A stretch of DNA of 55,320 nt from JBFWWP01 sp050246115 (GCA_050246115.1 JBFWWP010000036.1:1-55320), one strand, 5' to 3'; counted from the stretch's first letter, positions 44,967 through 54,197 are shown. The notes: generated from the letters alone by a model not told the origin. A program made the numbers and translations.

Positions 44967-46154
44967 TCACCCGACGAGCGGCGCCGCCTGCTTCGCCGCG
45001 GCTTGGCTGTCGGGATACTTGTGGCCTGAGCCGGTCGAGATCATGAGCACGGTTTCCTCGGGCGTGATCCAACCGCTCTTGGCGAGCGACGCCGCGGCGG
45101 CCACCAGTGCTCCCGTTTCGGGGCCGCACGGAATACCCTCGCGGGTTCCGAGCGCCTGCATGCCGGCGAGCATCTCCAGTTCGCCCACCGCGATCCCGGT
45201 GCCGCCACTCTCGCGTACCGCACGCAGCATCAGACGATCACCCACCGCTGCGGGGACGCGCAGGCCGTACGCCATCGTGGTCGCGTGCTCCCAAGGGCGT
45301 GCCCGTTCGGCGCCTTCTTGGAACGCACGCACGATCGGCGCGCAGCCCGCGACTTGCACGGTGACCAGCCGTGGGCGCGGGCCGCAGTGCCAGCCGAGGG
45401 CGCTCAGCTCTTCGAAGGCTTTCGCGATACCCACGAGTCCCGTGCCGCCGCCGGTGGGATACAGGATCACGTTCGGCAACTGCTCGGGAAACTGCTCCGC
45501 GATCTCATAGCCCATCGTCTTCTTGCCCTCGATGCGGTACGGCTCCTTGAGGGTGGAGAGGTCGAACCAACGCCCATCGGCGAGTCCCTTGGCGACCTCC
45601 GCCCCGCAATCGTTGATGAGCCCACGAACCCGATGTACGCGTGCACCGTGTTGCTCGGCCTCCAGTGCGAAAGGCTCGGGCGTGTCGGCTGGCATGAACA
45701 CGTCGACTTCGAGACCCGCGCGCGCGCCGTACGCCGCGAGCGCGCCACCGGCGTTGCCGGCGGTCGGGATCGCGAGCCGGCGGGCGCCGAGCGCCTTGGC
45801 CATGGTGACGGCCGCTGCGATGCCACGCGCCTTGAACGAGGTCGTGGGGTTGCGCGACTCGTCTTTGACGAACATCTTCGGTACGCCGATCGCGGCCCCC
45901 AAACGGGGGGCAGCGAGCACCGGAGTTTGCCCCTCGCCGAGTGTGACGATCTCGCCGAGGTGGGGGAGCAGGCCCGCGTAGCGCCACATGCCGCCGGGGC
46001 CGGCGTGCGGCGGTCGCGGGACGTCGGGCCCCAGTCGGTAGCGCACGAGCCACGGCGCACCGCATGCGCACAGGCGTTGGAGCTGGCGAAACGGCGCGGT
46101 CGCGCCGCAGGCCGAGCATTCGAGGTGATCGATTCGCGACGGTTCCGGAGTCAT
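44967..46154 (-). CDS. thrC: Threonine synthase
   Basis: A 395-residue PLP enzyme that converts O-phosphohomoserine to threonine, the last step of threonine synthesis. An N-terminal zinc-ribbon-like segment (C13, C16, C29, C31) precedes the fold type II core: LGEGQTPVL, KDESRNPTTSFKARG with the Schiff-base lysine K108, PTAGNAGGALAAYGA, YPTGGGTGLVGIAKAFEEL (phosphate/PLP glycine loop) and ISTGSGHKYPD. These match the class with the zinc-ribbon start found in many bacteria and archaea. ATG 46154 is chosen; GTG 46166 is an alternative. It lies downstream of the radical SAM gene in the same direction (112-bp gap), converging on the phosphate symporter. No other threonine genes are nearby. Confidence 0.93.
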   Translation of the reverse strand: MTPEPSRIDHLECSACGATAPFRQLQRLCACGAPWLVRYRLGPDVPRPPHAGPGGMWRYAGLLPHLGEIVTLGEGQTPVLAAPRLGAAIGVPKMFVKDESRNPTTSFKARGIAAAVTMAKALGARRLAIPTAGNAGGALAAYGARAGLEVDVFMPADTPEPFALEAEQHGARVHRVRGLINDCGAEVAKGLADGRWFDLSTLKEPYRIEGKKTMGYEIAEQFPEQLPNVILYPTGGGTGLVGIAKAFEELSALGWHCGPRPRLVTVQVAGCAPIVRAFQEGAERARPWEHATTMAYGLRVPAAVGDRLMLRAVRESGGTGIAVGELEMLAGMQALGTREGIPCGPETGALVAAAASLAKSGWITPEETVLMISTGSGHKYPDSQAAAKQAAPLVG

Positions 46155-46266
46155 TCGGGGTCGCACTTTCTGCTCAGGCGGCGGCGCCAGACGTCAGCAG
46201 TCCTCCGGGCCGCGCTCCTGTTCTTGGGGACGTTCGCGCTTCGTTCAGAGGCGAGCGCTCTGGGAC

Positions 46267-48852
46267 TCAGACTTCTACGGCCGCACGAGCGTCGTGCGCG
46301 CGGCAGCGAATCCGCACCCAGTCCTCGGGCTTCGGCAAGCGAAACGCAAGCGTGACGAACGCCATGAGATCGAACTTCGGTCCCGGCTCGAGGGCGACGC
46401 GTGCTCCGCCATCCGCTCCGGGTTCCGCGTGCAGCGATCGCAGAACGCCGCGGCGCTTGGCGTCGCGCGACAGCTCGAACTCGTAGCCAGCTCCCGTCGG
46501 CGAGCGCAGGCGTGACACCTTGAGGCGCGCCGCTTCGAAGTACGCGTCGGCGGCGAATGGGAACGGAGACTCCATGGTGATCACCGACGGACTCCAGTCG
46601 CTCTCGCAGATGTCGATCAACGTCGCCCAACCGTCCAGTTGGGCGGCGACGCGGGCCATCGTCTCCGGATTCGCCAGCAGGTCCCGGATGAGCCGAATAC
46701 TGGGTTCGTCCCAGATCAACGTCAATCGATCGAGTCCCTCGCGCCAGCAGGGAGTGTCATCGGTGGCGCTCGCCTGGCTGCTCACAAAGCCGCGATACCC
46801 GCGTTGCAGGCGCTCCTCGGTCAACATCAGCGCGCGCGCCACGGCCACGCCGACCAGTTTGCGGGGGACCCCTCGTCCACGGGGACCGACCGCGACGAGC
46901 AACGAGCACTGGCGCTCGGCGTCGCGCGCGCGGCGCAATCGAGTCTCGAACTCCGCGAGCGTGTAGTCCCTGGTTTGCTTGGCGAGCACGATGTCGCGCA
47001 CGTGCTCCTTGGTAGGGCAACCGCCACAGTGAAAGCACTTCGCGCGCGTCCACGAGCGTCCCAGGCAGTAGTCGATCTCCTTGTAGCCGCGCGCGCGCTG
47101 GACTTCTTGCCACAAGAACGAGCGGTCGACGCCGGTCGCCACGCGCGTCCACGGCTTCTGCTCCCCGCGCTCGAAGTCGTAGCCCGCGAGGACGGCGCGT
47201 TCATCGAGGCCGCGTGCCTGGAGTTCCTCGAGCATGGCGTCGGCAAAAGCCGGCGAGATCTCGCGGTGGTAGACCTCGCCGGTCTTGGCGATGGCGGCCA
47301 GCAACGCCTGGCCGATCCGTGCGTCGTCCGCGCGCACCAAGACCTGCGATACCCAGTACTCCGGGAGGTCCGCCGACTCGCGAAACTCGAAGCCCGCGGA
47401 GCGGACACGGTCGGCGGTGGCGCCAATGATCGGCTCGTACCGAGAGCGCGGCGGTGCGTCCTCGAATTCGAGCGGCGTCCATGGAAACCGCACGAGCGGC
47501 GTCATCGAGAACACGACGCGCGTCGACGCGCGTGCCTTACGGCGGATCTCCAGCATGTGTTCGAGCAGGTCCGTGAACGCCTGCAGATCTTGCGCCTCTT
47601 CGAGGCCAGTCGCGATGAGGAACACCTTCAGCCCACGCGCCCCGGACTTGAAGATCGCCTCCAAGCTCGCGTGGAGGTCCACGTCCTCGAGGTTCTTGTG
47701 CAGGTATCGTCGCAGGCGCGGGGAGATCCCCTCCAGGCCACAGGTCAAGTTGGACTTCTCGAGCGCGTGCTGAAAGTCGAGCATTCGGGGGTCGTGCGCC
47801 AGCAGGTCGAAGCGCTGGCTCTTCAGCCCGACGTTCCCAAACAGGGGAGCCAGGTCCCACAGAATGTCGTAGAAGCCCGAGTGCATGTTGAAGTTGAAAC
47901 TGTAGAGGTCGATCTGGTCGAGGCCCATGCCGGCCTTGGCACGCAACGCGACCGTCTCGAGGACGGCCGCGTTGCGTTCCCGATAGGGCTTTCGATCCCA
48001 GCTCTCGGCACAGAAGCTGCAGAAGCAAGGACACCCCTCGGAGATCTGCAAGTGGCTCGAGCCGAGTTGATCCGCGAGGTAGTAGACCGGGCCGCGCTCG
48101 AGAGCCTCGCTGCGGTTGAGGTTGGGAATGAACGCCTTGCGGGTCTGGCGGGGCCGGTCGGGTTGGAGGAAGCCGGGCAACTCCTCGAAACGTTCTAGGA
48201 CCTCGGCCTTCGATGCTCCCGCGAGCTTGGCGTCACGCGCGAGCACCAGCATGCGCCGAATCGCGGCTTCGCTCTCGCCCACGAAGATCCCATCGACCAT
48301 CGGGTCGTCGTGCCAGAGCGCCGACGTGTACAGCGCGTTCGCGCCGCCGAGGATGATCAACGGCAGCTCCGGATGCGACAAGCGTTCGCGCTTCGAGAGC
48401 GGAAGGCCGCTGCGCTCCAGGAAAGACGGCACGTTGATGAGCTCTTGGACGATCGAGTTGGAGAGTCCGATCAGGTCGAAGCCGCGTGGCCCTTGTTTCG
48501 ACTGTGAGCCCAGCAACCACGGGACGCCGTCGCGCTGGAACACCGGCAGGTCGCGGCGCGGTGGCAAGTAGGCGAGGTCCGGATAAACCCCCTCCGTATC
48601 GGCCGCAACCTGGTACAGCAGCTGGTGCGTGAACGAGTAGCCGGTGTCGTAGTACGTGGAGAGTCGGGTGAACAACACGCGGAGGGGTCGTCGAAAGTAC
48701 TCGTCGGCGGGAAGCGTGTTCAGCTCGCCCCCGCGAAGCCACAGGCCGAGGTGACTCAGTCGTGGGTAGGTGCGCTCGTACCACTCGTGGTACGTGGGTG
48801 CCGCGATGTGACGTGGACCGCCAGGGGCGGACTGGTTCGCTGAGATGTTCAC
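46267..48852 (-). CDS. Radical SAM protein with B12-binding-like N-terminus (TIGR03960-like)
   Basis: An 861-residue enzyme-like protein of unknown substrate. Residues about 60-240 resemble a B12-binding Rossmann domain without the cobalamin DxHxxG motif. The radical SAM core (about 265-480) has CPCFCSFC: C274-x3-C278-x2-C281 would bind the [4Fe-4S] cluster that cleaves S-adenosylmethionine. A second Cys group, CFHCGGC (about 605-611), follows the conserved TGVDRSFLWQEVQRA segment, like the CGVC motif of the fused TIGR03960 family. The C-terminal domain resembles DUF2344. GTG 48852 is preceded by GAGG at six bases; the frame is open upstream to 49002 with poor sequence. Related proteins are often encoded near ribosomal or RNase genes; here the neighbour is threonine synthase. 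Confidence 0.85.
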   Translation of the reverse strand: MNISANQSAPGGPRHIAAPTYHEWYERTYPRLSHLGLWLRGGELNTLPADEYFRRPLRVLFTRLSTYYDTGYSFTHQLLYQVAADTEGVYPDLAYLPPRRDLPVFQRDGVPWLLGSQSKQGPRGFDLIGLSNSIVQELINVPSFLERSGLPLSKRERLSHPELPLIILGGANALYTSALWHDDPMVDGIFVGESEAAIRRMLVLARDAKLAGASKAEVLERFEELPGFLQPDRPRQTRKAFIPNLNRSEALERGPVYYLADQLGSSHLQISEGCPCFCSFCAESWDRKPYRERNAAVLETVALRAKAGMGLDQIDLYSFNFNMHSGFYDILWDLAPLFGNVGLKSQRFDLLAHDPRMLDFQHALEKSNLTCGLEGISPRLRRYLHKNLEDVDLHASLEAIFKSGARGLKVFLIATGLEEAQDLQAFTDLLEHMLEIRRKARASTRVVFSMTPLVRFPWTPLEFEDAPPRSRYEPIIGATADRVRSAGFEFRESADLPEYWVSQVLVRADDARIGQALLAAIAKTGEVYHREISPAFADAMLEELQARGLDERAVLAGYDFERGEQKPWTRVATGVDRSFLWQEVQRARGYKEIDYCLGRSWTRAKCFHCGGCPTKEHVRDIVLAKQTRDYTLAEFETRLRRARDAERQCSLLVAVGPRGRGVPRKLVGVAVARALMLTEERLQRGYRGFVSSQASATDDTPCWREGLDRLTLIWDEPSIRLIRDLLANPETMARVAAQLDGWATLIDICESDWSPSVITMESPFPFAADAYFEAARLKVSRLRSPTGAGYEFELSRDAKRRGVLRSLHAEPGADGGARVALEPGPKFDLMAFVTLAFRLPKPEDWVRIRCRAHDARAAVEV

Positions 48853-49096
48853 GGGTGGCCTCGGTCCTCGGCGACGGGGAAGGGGAACGCACGGTACTCG
48901 CAGAAGTCTAGTTCGTTTGGCCGGGATTGCGAGTTGTTCGGAGCCTCCGAAGCGCTCGGACGAGACGCTTGCGACGTACGCACCGAGGCCGCGACCCGTC
49001 ACCGGTACGCGGCACCGGTACCGGCGCCGGGTGGGGGGGCGGGCACACGGGCTCGGTCGGTCGATCCGTTGGTAGCCCGCGGCGGCTCGGGGTCGG

Positions 49097-49840
49097 TTAC
49101 CCGCCCACTTGGTCGACGGTGTAGGGCCCCTGGAAGGGTTCCTCCGGGCGCTCGGTCTCGGGGACCTTGCGCCACAGATACTCCACGCCGAAGCTCGGGC
49201 CCGTGGTCACGACGTAGTCGTTCTCGCCAAACTTGACCACGAGGCGCTTGTGCTGACCCTTGCACTGGTAGAGCCCCAGGTACTCGGTCTTCGCGGCGAC
49301 GGTCCCATACGACGGATCGAAGACCTGACCCTTGTGGACCAGAACCTTGTGGTTCTCCCACAGGTAGAGCGGCGCTCGATGCTCGATCTGCGCAACGGTC
49401 CGCACGTTGGCGGGGAGTGGGCTCACGATGTTGTCCAGGTCGTGCTCGCAGACGAACCCGGAGCCGTGCTTGCCGCCAAAGGACCAGTAGTCCGGAGCGG
49501 CCGCCATCTCCAGGCCGTACGGTTTCGGGAGCTGCGCGAGAAGGAGCAAGTTCGCGGCGAACACCGCACACTCGCCGGAGTGACACGTTTTGCCGTCGAG
49601 GAGCGGCCCCTTCTTGGCGCCGGGAATCCCCGGATCCCAGGTCCAGTTGGACTTGCGCCCGAAGTCGACGAATGCGTCGAAGAGTCTCTCGAACGTGGGC
49701 GTGGTGCCGAGGCTCGACATGATCTTGCCCCCAGGCGTGGGGAGCCAGTCTTCGTCCTTGATCTTGAGTTTGCGGATCTCCTCGACCGGCTTGGCCGTGT
49801 TCGCGAGCTTCGCTGCCATCTGAGTGTAGGGGTCGATCAT
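49097..49840 (-). CDS. Transglutaminase-like cysteine hydrolase, putative
   Basis: A 247-residue protein. The arrangement of residues resembles the papain/transglutaminase-like fold: Cys in GKTCHSGECAVFAANLL (C86 or C91), then WENHKVLV (H164) and VFDPSYG (D175), a possible Cys-His-Asp triad in the right order. No signal peptide was seen, so it is likely cytoplasmic. I chose ATG 49840 (AAGGA about nine bases upstream); an open frame extends upstream to 49936, but its first residues are encoded by the inserted foldback element, so the longer version is not the ancestral protein. The substrate is unknown. It is isolated, with the element 66 bp upstream of the start. Confidence 0.65.
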   Translation of the reverse strand: MIDPYTQMAAKLANTAKPVEEIRKLKIKDEDWLPTPGGKIMSSLGTTPTFERLFDAFVDFGRKSNWTWDPGIPGAKKGPLLDGKTCHSGECAVFAANLLLLAQLPKPYGLEMAAAPDYWSFGGKHGSGFVCEHDLDNIVSPLPANVRTVAQIEHRAPLYLWENHKVLVHKGQVFDPSYGTVAAKTEYLGLYQCKGQHKRLVVKFGENDYVVTTGPSFGVEYLWRKVPETERPEEPFQGPYTVDQVGG

Positions 49841-49906
49841 GTCCACGCATCCTTCCCGAAGGGCTGACGTCGCGCTGACCGATCTGAAGTGCTCGGCCGC
49901 CGAGAC

Positions 49907-50091
49907 TAAGGAGTCGCCCCAGAATAACTTCGACATCTTGCCGTTGATATGGGTCAGATTCGGCCGATCCGGAAAGCTCGAAACCGGAGGCGTAGCCTTA
50001 GTTCCGGTGAGGATTTCGAGGTTTTCGGATCGGTCGAAGATGGCCCGAAGCGACGAGCAAGAGGGTGAAGTTATTCTTGGGCGACTCCTAA
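49907..50091 (-). mobile_element. MITE-like foldback element, copy 2 (inverted)
   Basis: A 179-bp copy (49910-50088) in the opposite orientation to copy 1, flanked by TAA (49907-49909 and 50089-50091). Aligned to copy 1 it has about six substitutions and one single-base indel. Terminal inverted repeats are 49910-49931 and 50067-50088. It lies between the transglutaminase-like gene (leftward) and the ankyrin lipoprotein gene (rightward), in a shared upstream region, so it could carry promoter activity outward. No transposase or long open frame of its own. Confidence 0.85.
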
Positions 50092-50389
50092 GCGGAGCGG
50101 GCTCCGCAGGTAAATCCCTTTACCCGCGACCGCCTCGGGGAGGCTCCCTTGGGGCCGGGAGCGCGGGAGGCCGCGGCGACTCTGCAAGAACGACCGCTCT
50201 GGGCTCGCAGCGCCAAACGCCGGCTCGATTTGGCTGCGAACGGCCCGCGGTCGCGGCCGACCCGATGCGAGCGCGGCACTGCCGGTGTGCCAACCCGAGA
50301 ATGACCTCAACGTGACCCGAGACCGGGCCGATCATCGCAAGAGTCTGACTCACCGGGAGTCAGCCCGCGTTGGGTCCATCCGAAAGGGC
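50092..50389. other. Upstream region of the ankyrin lipoprotein gene
   Basis: About 298 bp between the foldback element and the ATG at 50390. The open frame that crosses it is a continuation from the element and is Arg/Ala-rich, so it is not called. No consensus promoter was recognised. Confidence 0.3.
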
Positions 50390-51286
50390 ATGCTGTTGCG
50401 CAGCGTCACCATTTCCCTGCTGCTCTCGTTTCTGGTTCTGGTGGGTTGCACGGCGAAGACCGCGGACGCGACTTCCGAGACTCCCGCAGAGACCGCGGGG
50501 ACTCCGTCCGTGGCGGTGACGCCGGGGCAGGCCATCCCGCGCGAGCCGATCGATACGCGGAACGTCGAGCTGACTCGCGCGTACATCGAGGGCGGGGCGG
50601 ACATCAATGCCGCAAGTGATGCCGGGGTTCCGCCGTTGATGATTGCCATCGCGATGCGCTCGACCGCGGTGGTAGACCTGCTTCTCGAGAAGGGCGCTGA
50701 TGTAAACCGAGCCTCGGCTGCCGGTGAGACGCCCCTCATCAGCTGCGTGATCCTGAACGACCTCAATCTCGGCAAACGTCTGGTGGAACGGGGAGCTGAC
50801 CTTGGCGCGGAGGCCAAAGGCGGGCGCACTGCCATGGGGATGGCCGCGCACATGGGGTACGACGACTGGGTCAGCTTCTTGCTCGACCAGGGAGTCGACG
50901 TGAACGCGGTGAACCAACAGGGCGCCACGGCGCTACACCGAGCGTGCTCCGAGCGCCGCGCGTCGACGGTCGAACTGCTCCTCCAGCGAGGTGCCGCGGC
51001 AGATATTGCGGACATGCAAAACCGCTCTCCGCTCACCGAGGCTGCGAATGCCGGCTCGGTGGAATGTGTGCGCCTGTTGCTCGCACAGGGAGCCGAAATC
51101 AATCGCCCGACGAAACACTACGGTGAGACACCGCTCATCATCGCCACCAAGTCGGGTCGCGCCGAAGTCGTGAAGCTCTTGCTCGAGCACGGAGCCGATC
51201 GCACGGCGAAGGACAGAAACGGGCGAACTGCACGGGACAGCGCGCGCGCGAGCAAGGACGCGACGCTCGAGGTGCTGCTCGAGTAG
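50390..51286 (+). CDS. Ankyrin-repeat lipoprotein
   Basis: A 298-residue protein. Lipoprotein signal: MLLRSVTISLLLSFLVLVGC, with the lipidated Cys at residue 20. A Thr/Ala-rich linker (25-50) leads to seven or so ankyrin repeats (about 55-298) of the GADINAASDAGVPPLMIAIA, GADVNRASAAGETPLI and GADRTAKDRNGRTARD type, stacked helix pairs that bind proteins. It should sit on the membrane facing the periplasm. It heads a rightward series of genes; the next start is 137 bp away. The start is supported by the signal peptide more than by a ribosome binding site. Confidence 0.88.
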   Translation: MLLRSVTISLLLSFLVLVGCTAKTADATSETPAETAGTPSVAVTPGQAIPREPIDTRNVELTRAYIEGGADINAASDAGVPPLMIAIAMRSTAVVDLLLEKGADVNRASAAGETPLISCVILNDLNLGKRLVERGADLGAEAKGGRTAMGMAAHMGYDDWVSFLLDQGVDVNAVNQQGATALHRACSERRASTVELLLQRGAAADIADMQNRSPLTEAANAGSVECVRLLLAQGAEINRPTKHYGETPLIIATKSGRAEVVKLLLEHGADRTAKDRNGRTARDSARASKDATLEVLLE

Positions 51287-51422
51287 AGGGTCGGGCCGTT
51301 CGCGCCATTCTGTGCTCACAAGGCTGTAGCTGGGACCCTCGGGCACGTATGATCCGGGCTCCTGCGAGATCCCCGTGGACCTCGCGGTGGTCGACGCGCC
51401 GGAACTCGAGGGACCCTCCACC

Positions 51423-52643
51423 ATGCCGATCCGACTGCTGAAGATCTCTGGGTATCGCTCGCTGCGGTCGTTGTGGGTAGACCTCGAGCCCGTGAACGTG
51501 ATCGTCGGACCCAACGGCAACGGCAAGACCAACCTGTATCGCGCAGTCTGGTTGCTGGCCGCAGCAGCCCGTGGCGACTTGGGTCGGGCCATCGCGGATG
51601 AAGGCGGGATGAACTCCGTACTGTGGGCCGGGCCGCGCCGCCAGGGTCCGGTGCGACTCGGCATTGGGGTTCGACTCGAGGACTACCGTTACGATCTGGA
51701 GTGTGGGCTCCCGAGGCCCAGTCAGGATCCCGCGACGCGCTACTTCAGGCTCGACCCGGAGGTCAAGCGGGAGCGCGTGCGGGCAGAGAGTGGATCCGCT
51801 CGCGCCTTGCTGGTCGAGCGGGCGGACACGGTCACCTGGGTTCGTGATGCAGACGGCAGACGTACTCGTTACCCGCTGCCGCTCCTGCGCTCCGAGTCCG
51901 TGCTGTCGCAGGTCATGGACCCCGAGCGCTATCCCGAGCTGTTCGTGCTGCGTCGTGAGTTCCTCGAGTGGCGCTTCTATCATCACTTCAGGACCGACTC
52001 CGAAGCTCCGGCACGACAACCGCGAGTGGCGACGTACACTCCGGTTTTGGCCCACGACGGTCACGATCTCGTGTCCGCGCTGGCGACGATCGAGGGCCAC
52101 CGCAGGGAGGACCTCGGCGACGCGCTGCAAGCCGTCTTCCCCGACGGAACCCTCGCCTTCGGTCTCGATTCCACGGGCTGTCTCCGAATGGGCGTTTCCG
52201 TGCCGAGTTTGAAACGACCGCTGCAGATGCGCGAGTTGTCGGACGGCACCCTGCGGTACTTATGTCTGGTAGCCGCGCTCTTGAGTCCGCGCCCTGCGCC
52301 GCTGTTGGCCTTCAACGAGCCCGAGTCCAGCCTGAACCCCGATCTGATCGAGCCGCTGGCGAATCTCATCGTAGCGGCCTCACGGTCTTCGCAGCTGTGG
52401 ATCACGACCCACTCCGAACGACTCGCGAGCTTGCTCGCCGAGCGTACCGGGTGTCGTCCGCTACGAGTGGCGCTCGAGAACGGGGCCACGATTCTCCCTG
52501 GCCGCAAGCTCGTGCCCGACGACGATGACGAACTCGAACCCGATGGCGATGACGGTGGCGGTGAAGTCGACGCGGACGCCGACCCGGGTTTCAGGATCTC
52601 ACGAGATGGCGATTGGGATGGCGCTTCGTCGTCGGCGTGCTGA
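51423..52643 (+). CDS. AAA ATPase of the RecF/OLD-like (AAA_21) family
   Basis: A 406-residue ATP-binding protein with an ABC/SMC-type split head: Walker A GPNGNGKT (29-36), signature-like LSDGTLRYLCLVAALL, Walker B LLAFNEPESSLNP and switch histidine TTHSERLASLLAE. The coiled region between is short, as in the small RecF-like or OLD-like AAA_21 group. Such proteins act in DNA repair or with a nuclease in anti-phage systems, but no TOPRIM or other nuclease is fused here, and no partner gene with nuclease motifs lies next to it. The C-terminal 40 residues are Asp/Glu/Gly-rich. ATG 51423 follows GAGGGA. Followed by the methyltransferase gene after 49 bp. Confidence 0.85.
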   Translation: MPIRLLKISGYRSLRSLWVDLEPVNVIVGPNGNGKTNLYRAVWLLAAAARGDLGRAIADEGGMNSVLWAGPRRQGPVRLGIGVRLEDYRYDLECGLPRPSQDPATRYFRLDPEVKRERVRAESGSARALLVERADTVTWVRDADGRRTRYPLPLLRSESVLSQVMDPERYPELFVLRREFLEWRFYHHFRTDSEAPARQPRVATYTPVLAHDGHDLVSALATIEGHRREDLGDALQAVFPDGTLAFGLDSTGCLRMGVSVPSLKRPLQMRELSDGTLRYLCLVAALLSPRPAPLLAFNEPESSLNPDLIEPLANLIVAASRSSQLWITTHSERLASLLAERTGCRPLRVALENGATILPGRKLVPDDDDELEPDGDDGGGEVDADADPGFRISRDGDWDGASSSAC

Positions 52644-52692
52644 GGTCTTCGTCGGCGAGTCGCGGCGGATCGCAGCAGCAGGAAGGTCGGCA

Positions 52693-53328
52693 ATGACGCA
52701 CATGGATGATTGCCGCGAGGCTTACGATCGGGTTGCCGACGAGTATGTGCGGCGGATCTTCGGTGAACTCGAGCACAAGCCGTTCGATCGAGCGTGGCTC
52801 GATCGCTTTGCCGCCGAGGTGGCGGGCGTCGGGCCGGTGTGCGATCTCGGCTGCGGCCCCGGCCACGTGGCGCGCTACTTGAGTGAGCGCGGGGTGAAGG
52901 TCGTGGGGTTCGACCTGTCGCCGGCGATGGTCGAGCGGGCCCGGCTGCTGACGCCGGAAGTCGACTTCGAGGTCGGCGACTTCACGGCTCTGGATCCTCA
53001 GCGAACTTGGTCTGGGTTGGTCGCGTTCTACAGCTTGATCCACGTTGCGCGCGAGTTCTTGCCCGAGACCCTGCGCGGGCTGTATCGCGCGTTGCTCCCG
53101 GGAGCCCCTCTCACCGTTGCGTTTCACATTGGCGATTCGGTGTTGCATTTGGACGAATGGTGGGGGACGCCCGTGTCCGTCGACTTTCACTTCTTCACGA
53201 CGGACGCGATGATCGCGGTGCTCCGCGACTGCGGTTTCGACGTAGTCGAGGCGGTCGAGCGCGATCCCTACCCCGACATCGAGCACCCGAGCCGGCGCGC
53301 GTACATCGACGCTCGGCGGCCGCAGTGA
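52693..53328 (+). CDS. Class I SAM-dependent methyltransferase
   Basis: A 211-residue soluble enzyme of the UbiE/Methyltransf_25 kind. Motif I is CDLGCGPGHVARYL (DLGCGPGH at 51-58), motif II region VVGFDLSPAMVERAR, and motif III VDFEVGDFTALDP; these bind S-adenosylmethionine. The substrate-binding half (HVAREFLPETLRGLYRALLPG; AFHIGDSVLHLDEWWGTPVSVDFHFFT) resembles small-molecule methyltransferases. GGAAGG precedes the ATG by six bases. Lies 49 bp after the ATPase gene and 14 bp before the lipoprotein gene, so the three are probably co-transcribed, without a shared function that I can name. Confidence 0.9.
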   Translation: MTHMDDCREAYDRVADEYVRRIFGELEHKPFDRAWLDRFAAEVAGVGPVCDLGCGPGHVARYLSERGVKVVGFDLSPAMVERARLLTPEVDFEVGDFTALDPQRTWSGLVAFYSLIHVAREFLPETLRGLYRALLPGAPLTVAFHIGDSVLHLDEWWGTPVSVDFHFFTTDAMIAVLRDCGFDVVEAVERDPYPDIEHPSRRAYIDARRPQ

Positions 53329-53342
53329 CCACGGGGGTACGC

Positions 53343-54134
53343 ATGCGTTTGGTCTACGCGACCCTTGTCGGTGGCCTCCTCGCAACGTGCGTCGGGTGCG
53401 CGCATGGTCCGCTCCCGCCGCCGATTACCGCCCATTCGTCGCGTCCTGTCGGTGACCCGTCGGCGGCTAGAGTCCTCGCACTGGAGCCGCGTTTCCTCGA
53501 GGTCGAAGCGTCGGACTCCATTCCCGCGTTGGTCGGGCTCGCGGACGAACTCGGTGTCCGCTCCGACGCGAACGAACCGTGGGGGCTCTACCTGCGCGCG
53601 CGGGCGTTGCTCCGCTTGGCGGTAGTGGCTCGTTTCGAGCGCGATCATGGCATCGCGACCTCGGCGAACGACGAGGAACAGGCCACGGCTTGGATCGCAT
53701 CAGGGATCGCGGTCATCGAGCGAGCTTTGACCATGGAAGACAACGTGTCCGAGTTCCATCGCGTCCGAGGTGAACTCTACGCGCTGCGCATCCGATCGGT
53801 GGGTGCCGGGCTGCGCCATGGCAGTACGGTCACCTCCGCCCTCGATCGCGCCCGCGTGCTCGACCCCGAGAATCCCTATGTCCACTTGGCGCTCGGCAAG
53901 CGCTACCTCTTCGCGCCGCGACTCTTGGGGCGTAACGACGACACGGCACTCGCGTTCTTCGAGCACGCGCGCGATCTGGCTCCGAGTCTCGGTGAAGCCT
54001 GGTTCTACCTGGCCGCGTGCCACGAGCAGCGCTCGCAACTCGAGGCGGCGCTGAGCTGTGTGGAGCGCTGCCTCGAACTCCAGCCCGGGCGCCGCATGGC
54101 GGAGATCCTTCGCGACTCGCTCTCCGGCAGGTGA
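53343..54134 (+). CDS. TPR lipoprotein
   Basis: A 263-residue protein. Signal peptide with lipobox: LVYATLVGGLLATCVGCAHG, lipidated at the second Cys (19; VGC-A). Residues about 85-255 are tetratricopeptide-like helical pairs (GLYLRARALLRLAVVARFERDHG; HLALGKRYLFAPRLLGRNDDTALAFFEHARDL; AALSCVERCLELQPGRRM), a binding scaffold. It is co-directional with the methyltransferase (14-bp gap), so probably in the same operon. No enzyme motif. Confidence 0.85.
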   Translation: MRLVYATLVGGLLATCVGCAHGPLPPPITAHSSRPVGDPSAARVLALEPRFLEVEASDSIPALVGLADELGVRSDANEPWGLYLRARALLRLAVVARFERDHGIATSANDEEQATAWIASGIAVIERALTMEDNVSEFHRVRGELYALRIRSVGAGLRHGSTVTSALDRARVLDPENPYVHLALGKRYLFAPRLLGRNDDTALAFFEHARDLAPSLGEAWFYLAACHEQRSQLEAALSCVERCLELQPGRRMAEILRDSLSGR

Positions 54135-54197
54135 ACTTCCTTGAACGTTGGGGGGCGAGCGGGGGATCGTCTTCTGGGCCGGTACTCCGTCGTGATC

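Noticed and set aside
49839..50315. 158-codon open frame across foldback element copy 2
   Set aside because: The same element encodes the same frame in copy 1 but the flanks differ, the frame has no ribosome binding site, and it is a by-product of the repeat's base composition.
51423..54134. ATPase-methyltransferase-lipoprotein run as an anti-phage defence operon
   Set aside because: No nuclease or other effector in the run; the methyltransferase looks like a small-molecule type, and the lipoprotein is unrelated. The RecF/OLD-like ATPase alone is not enough evidence.
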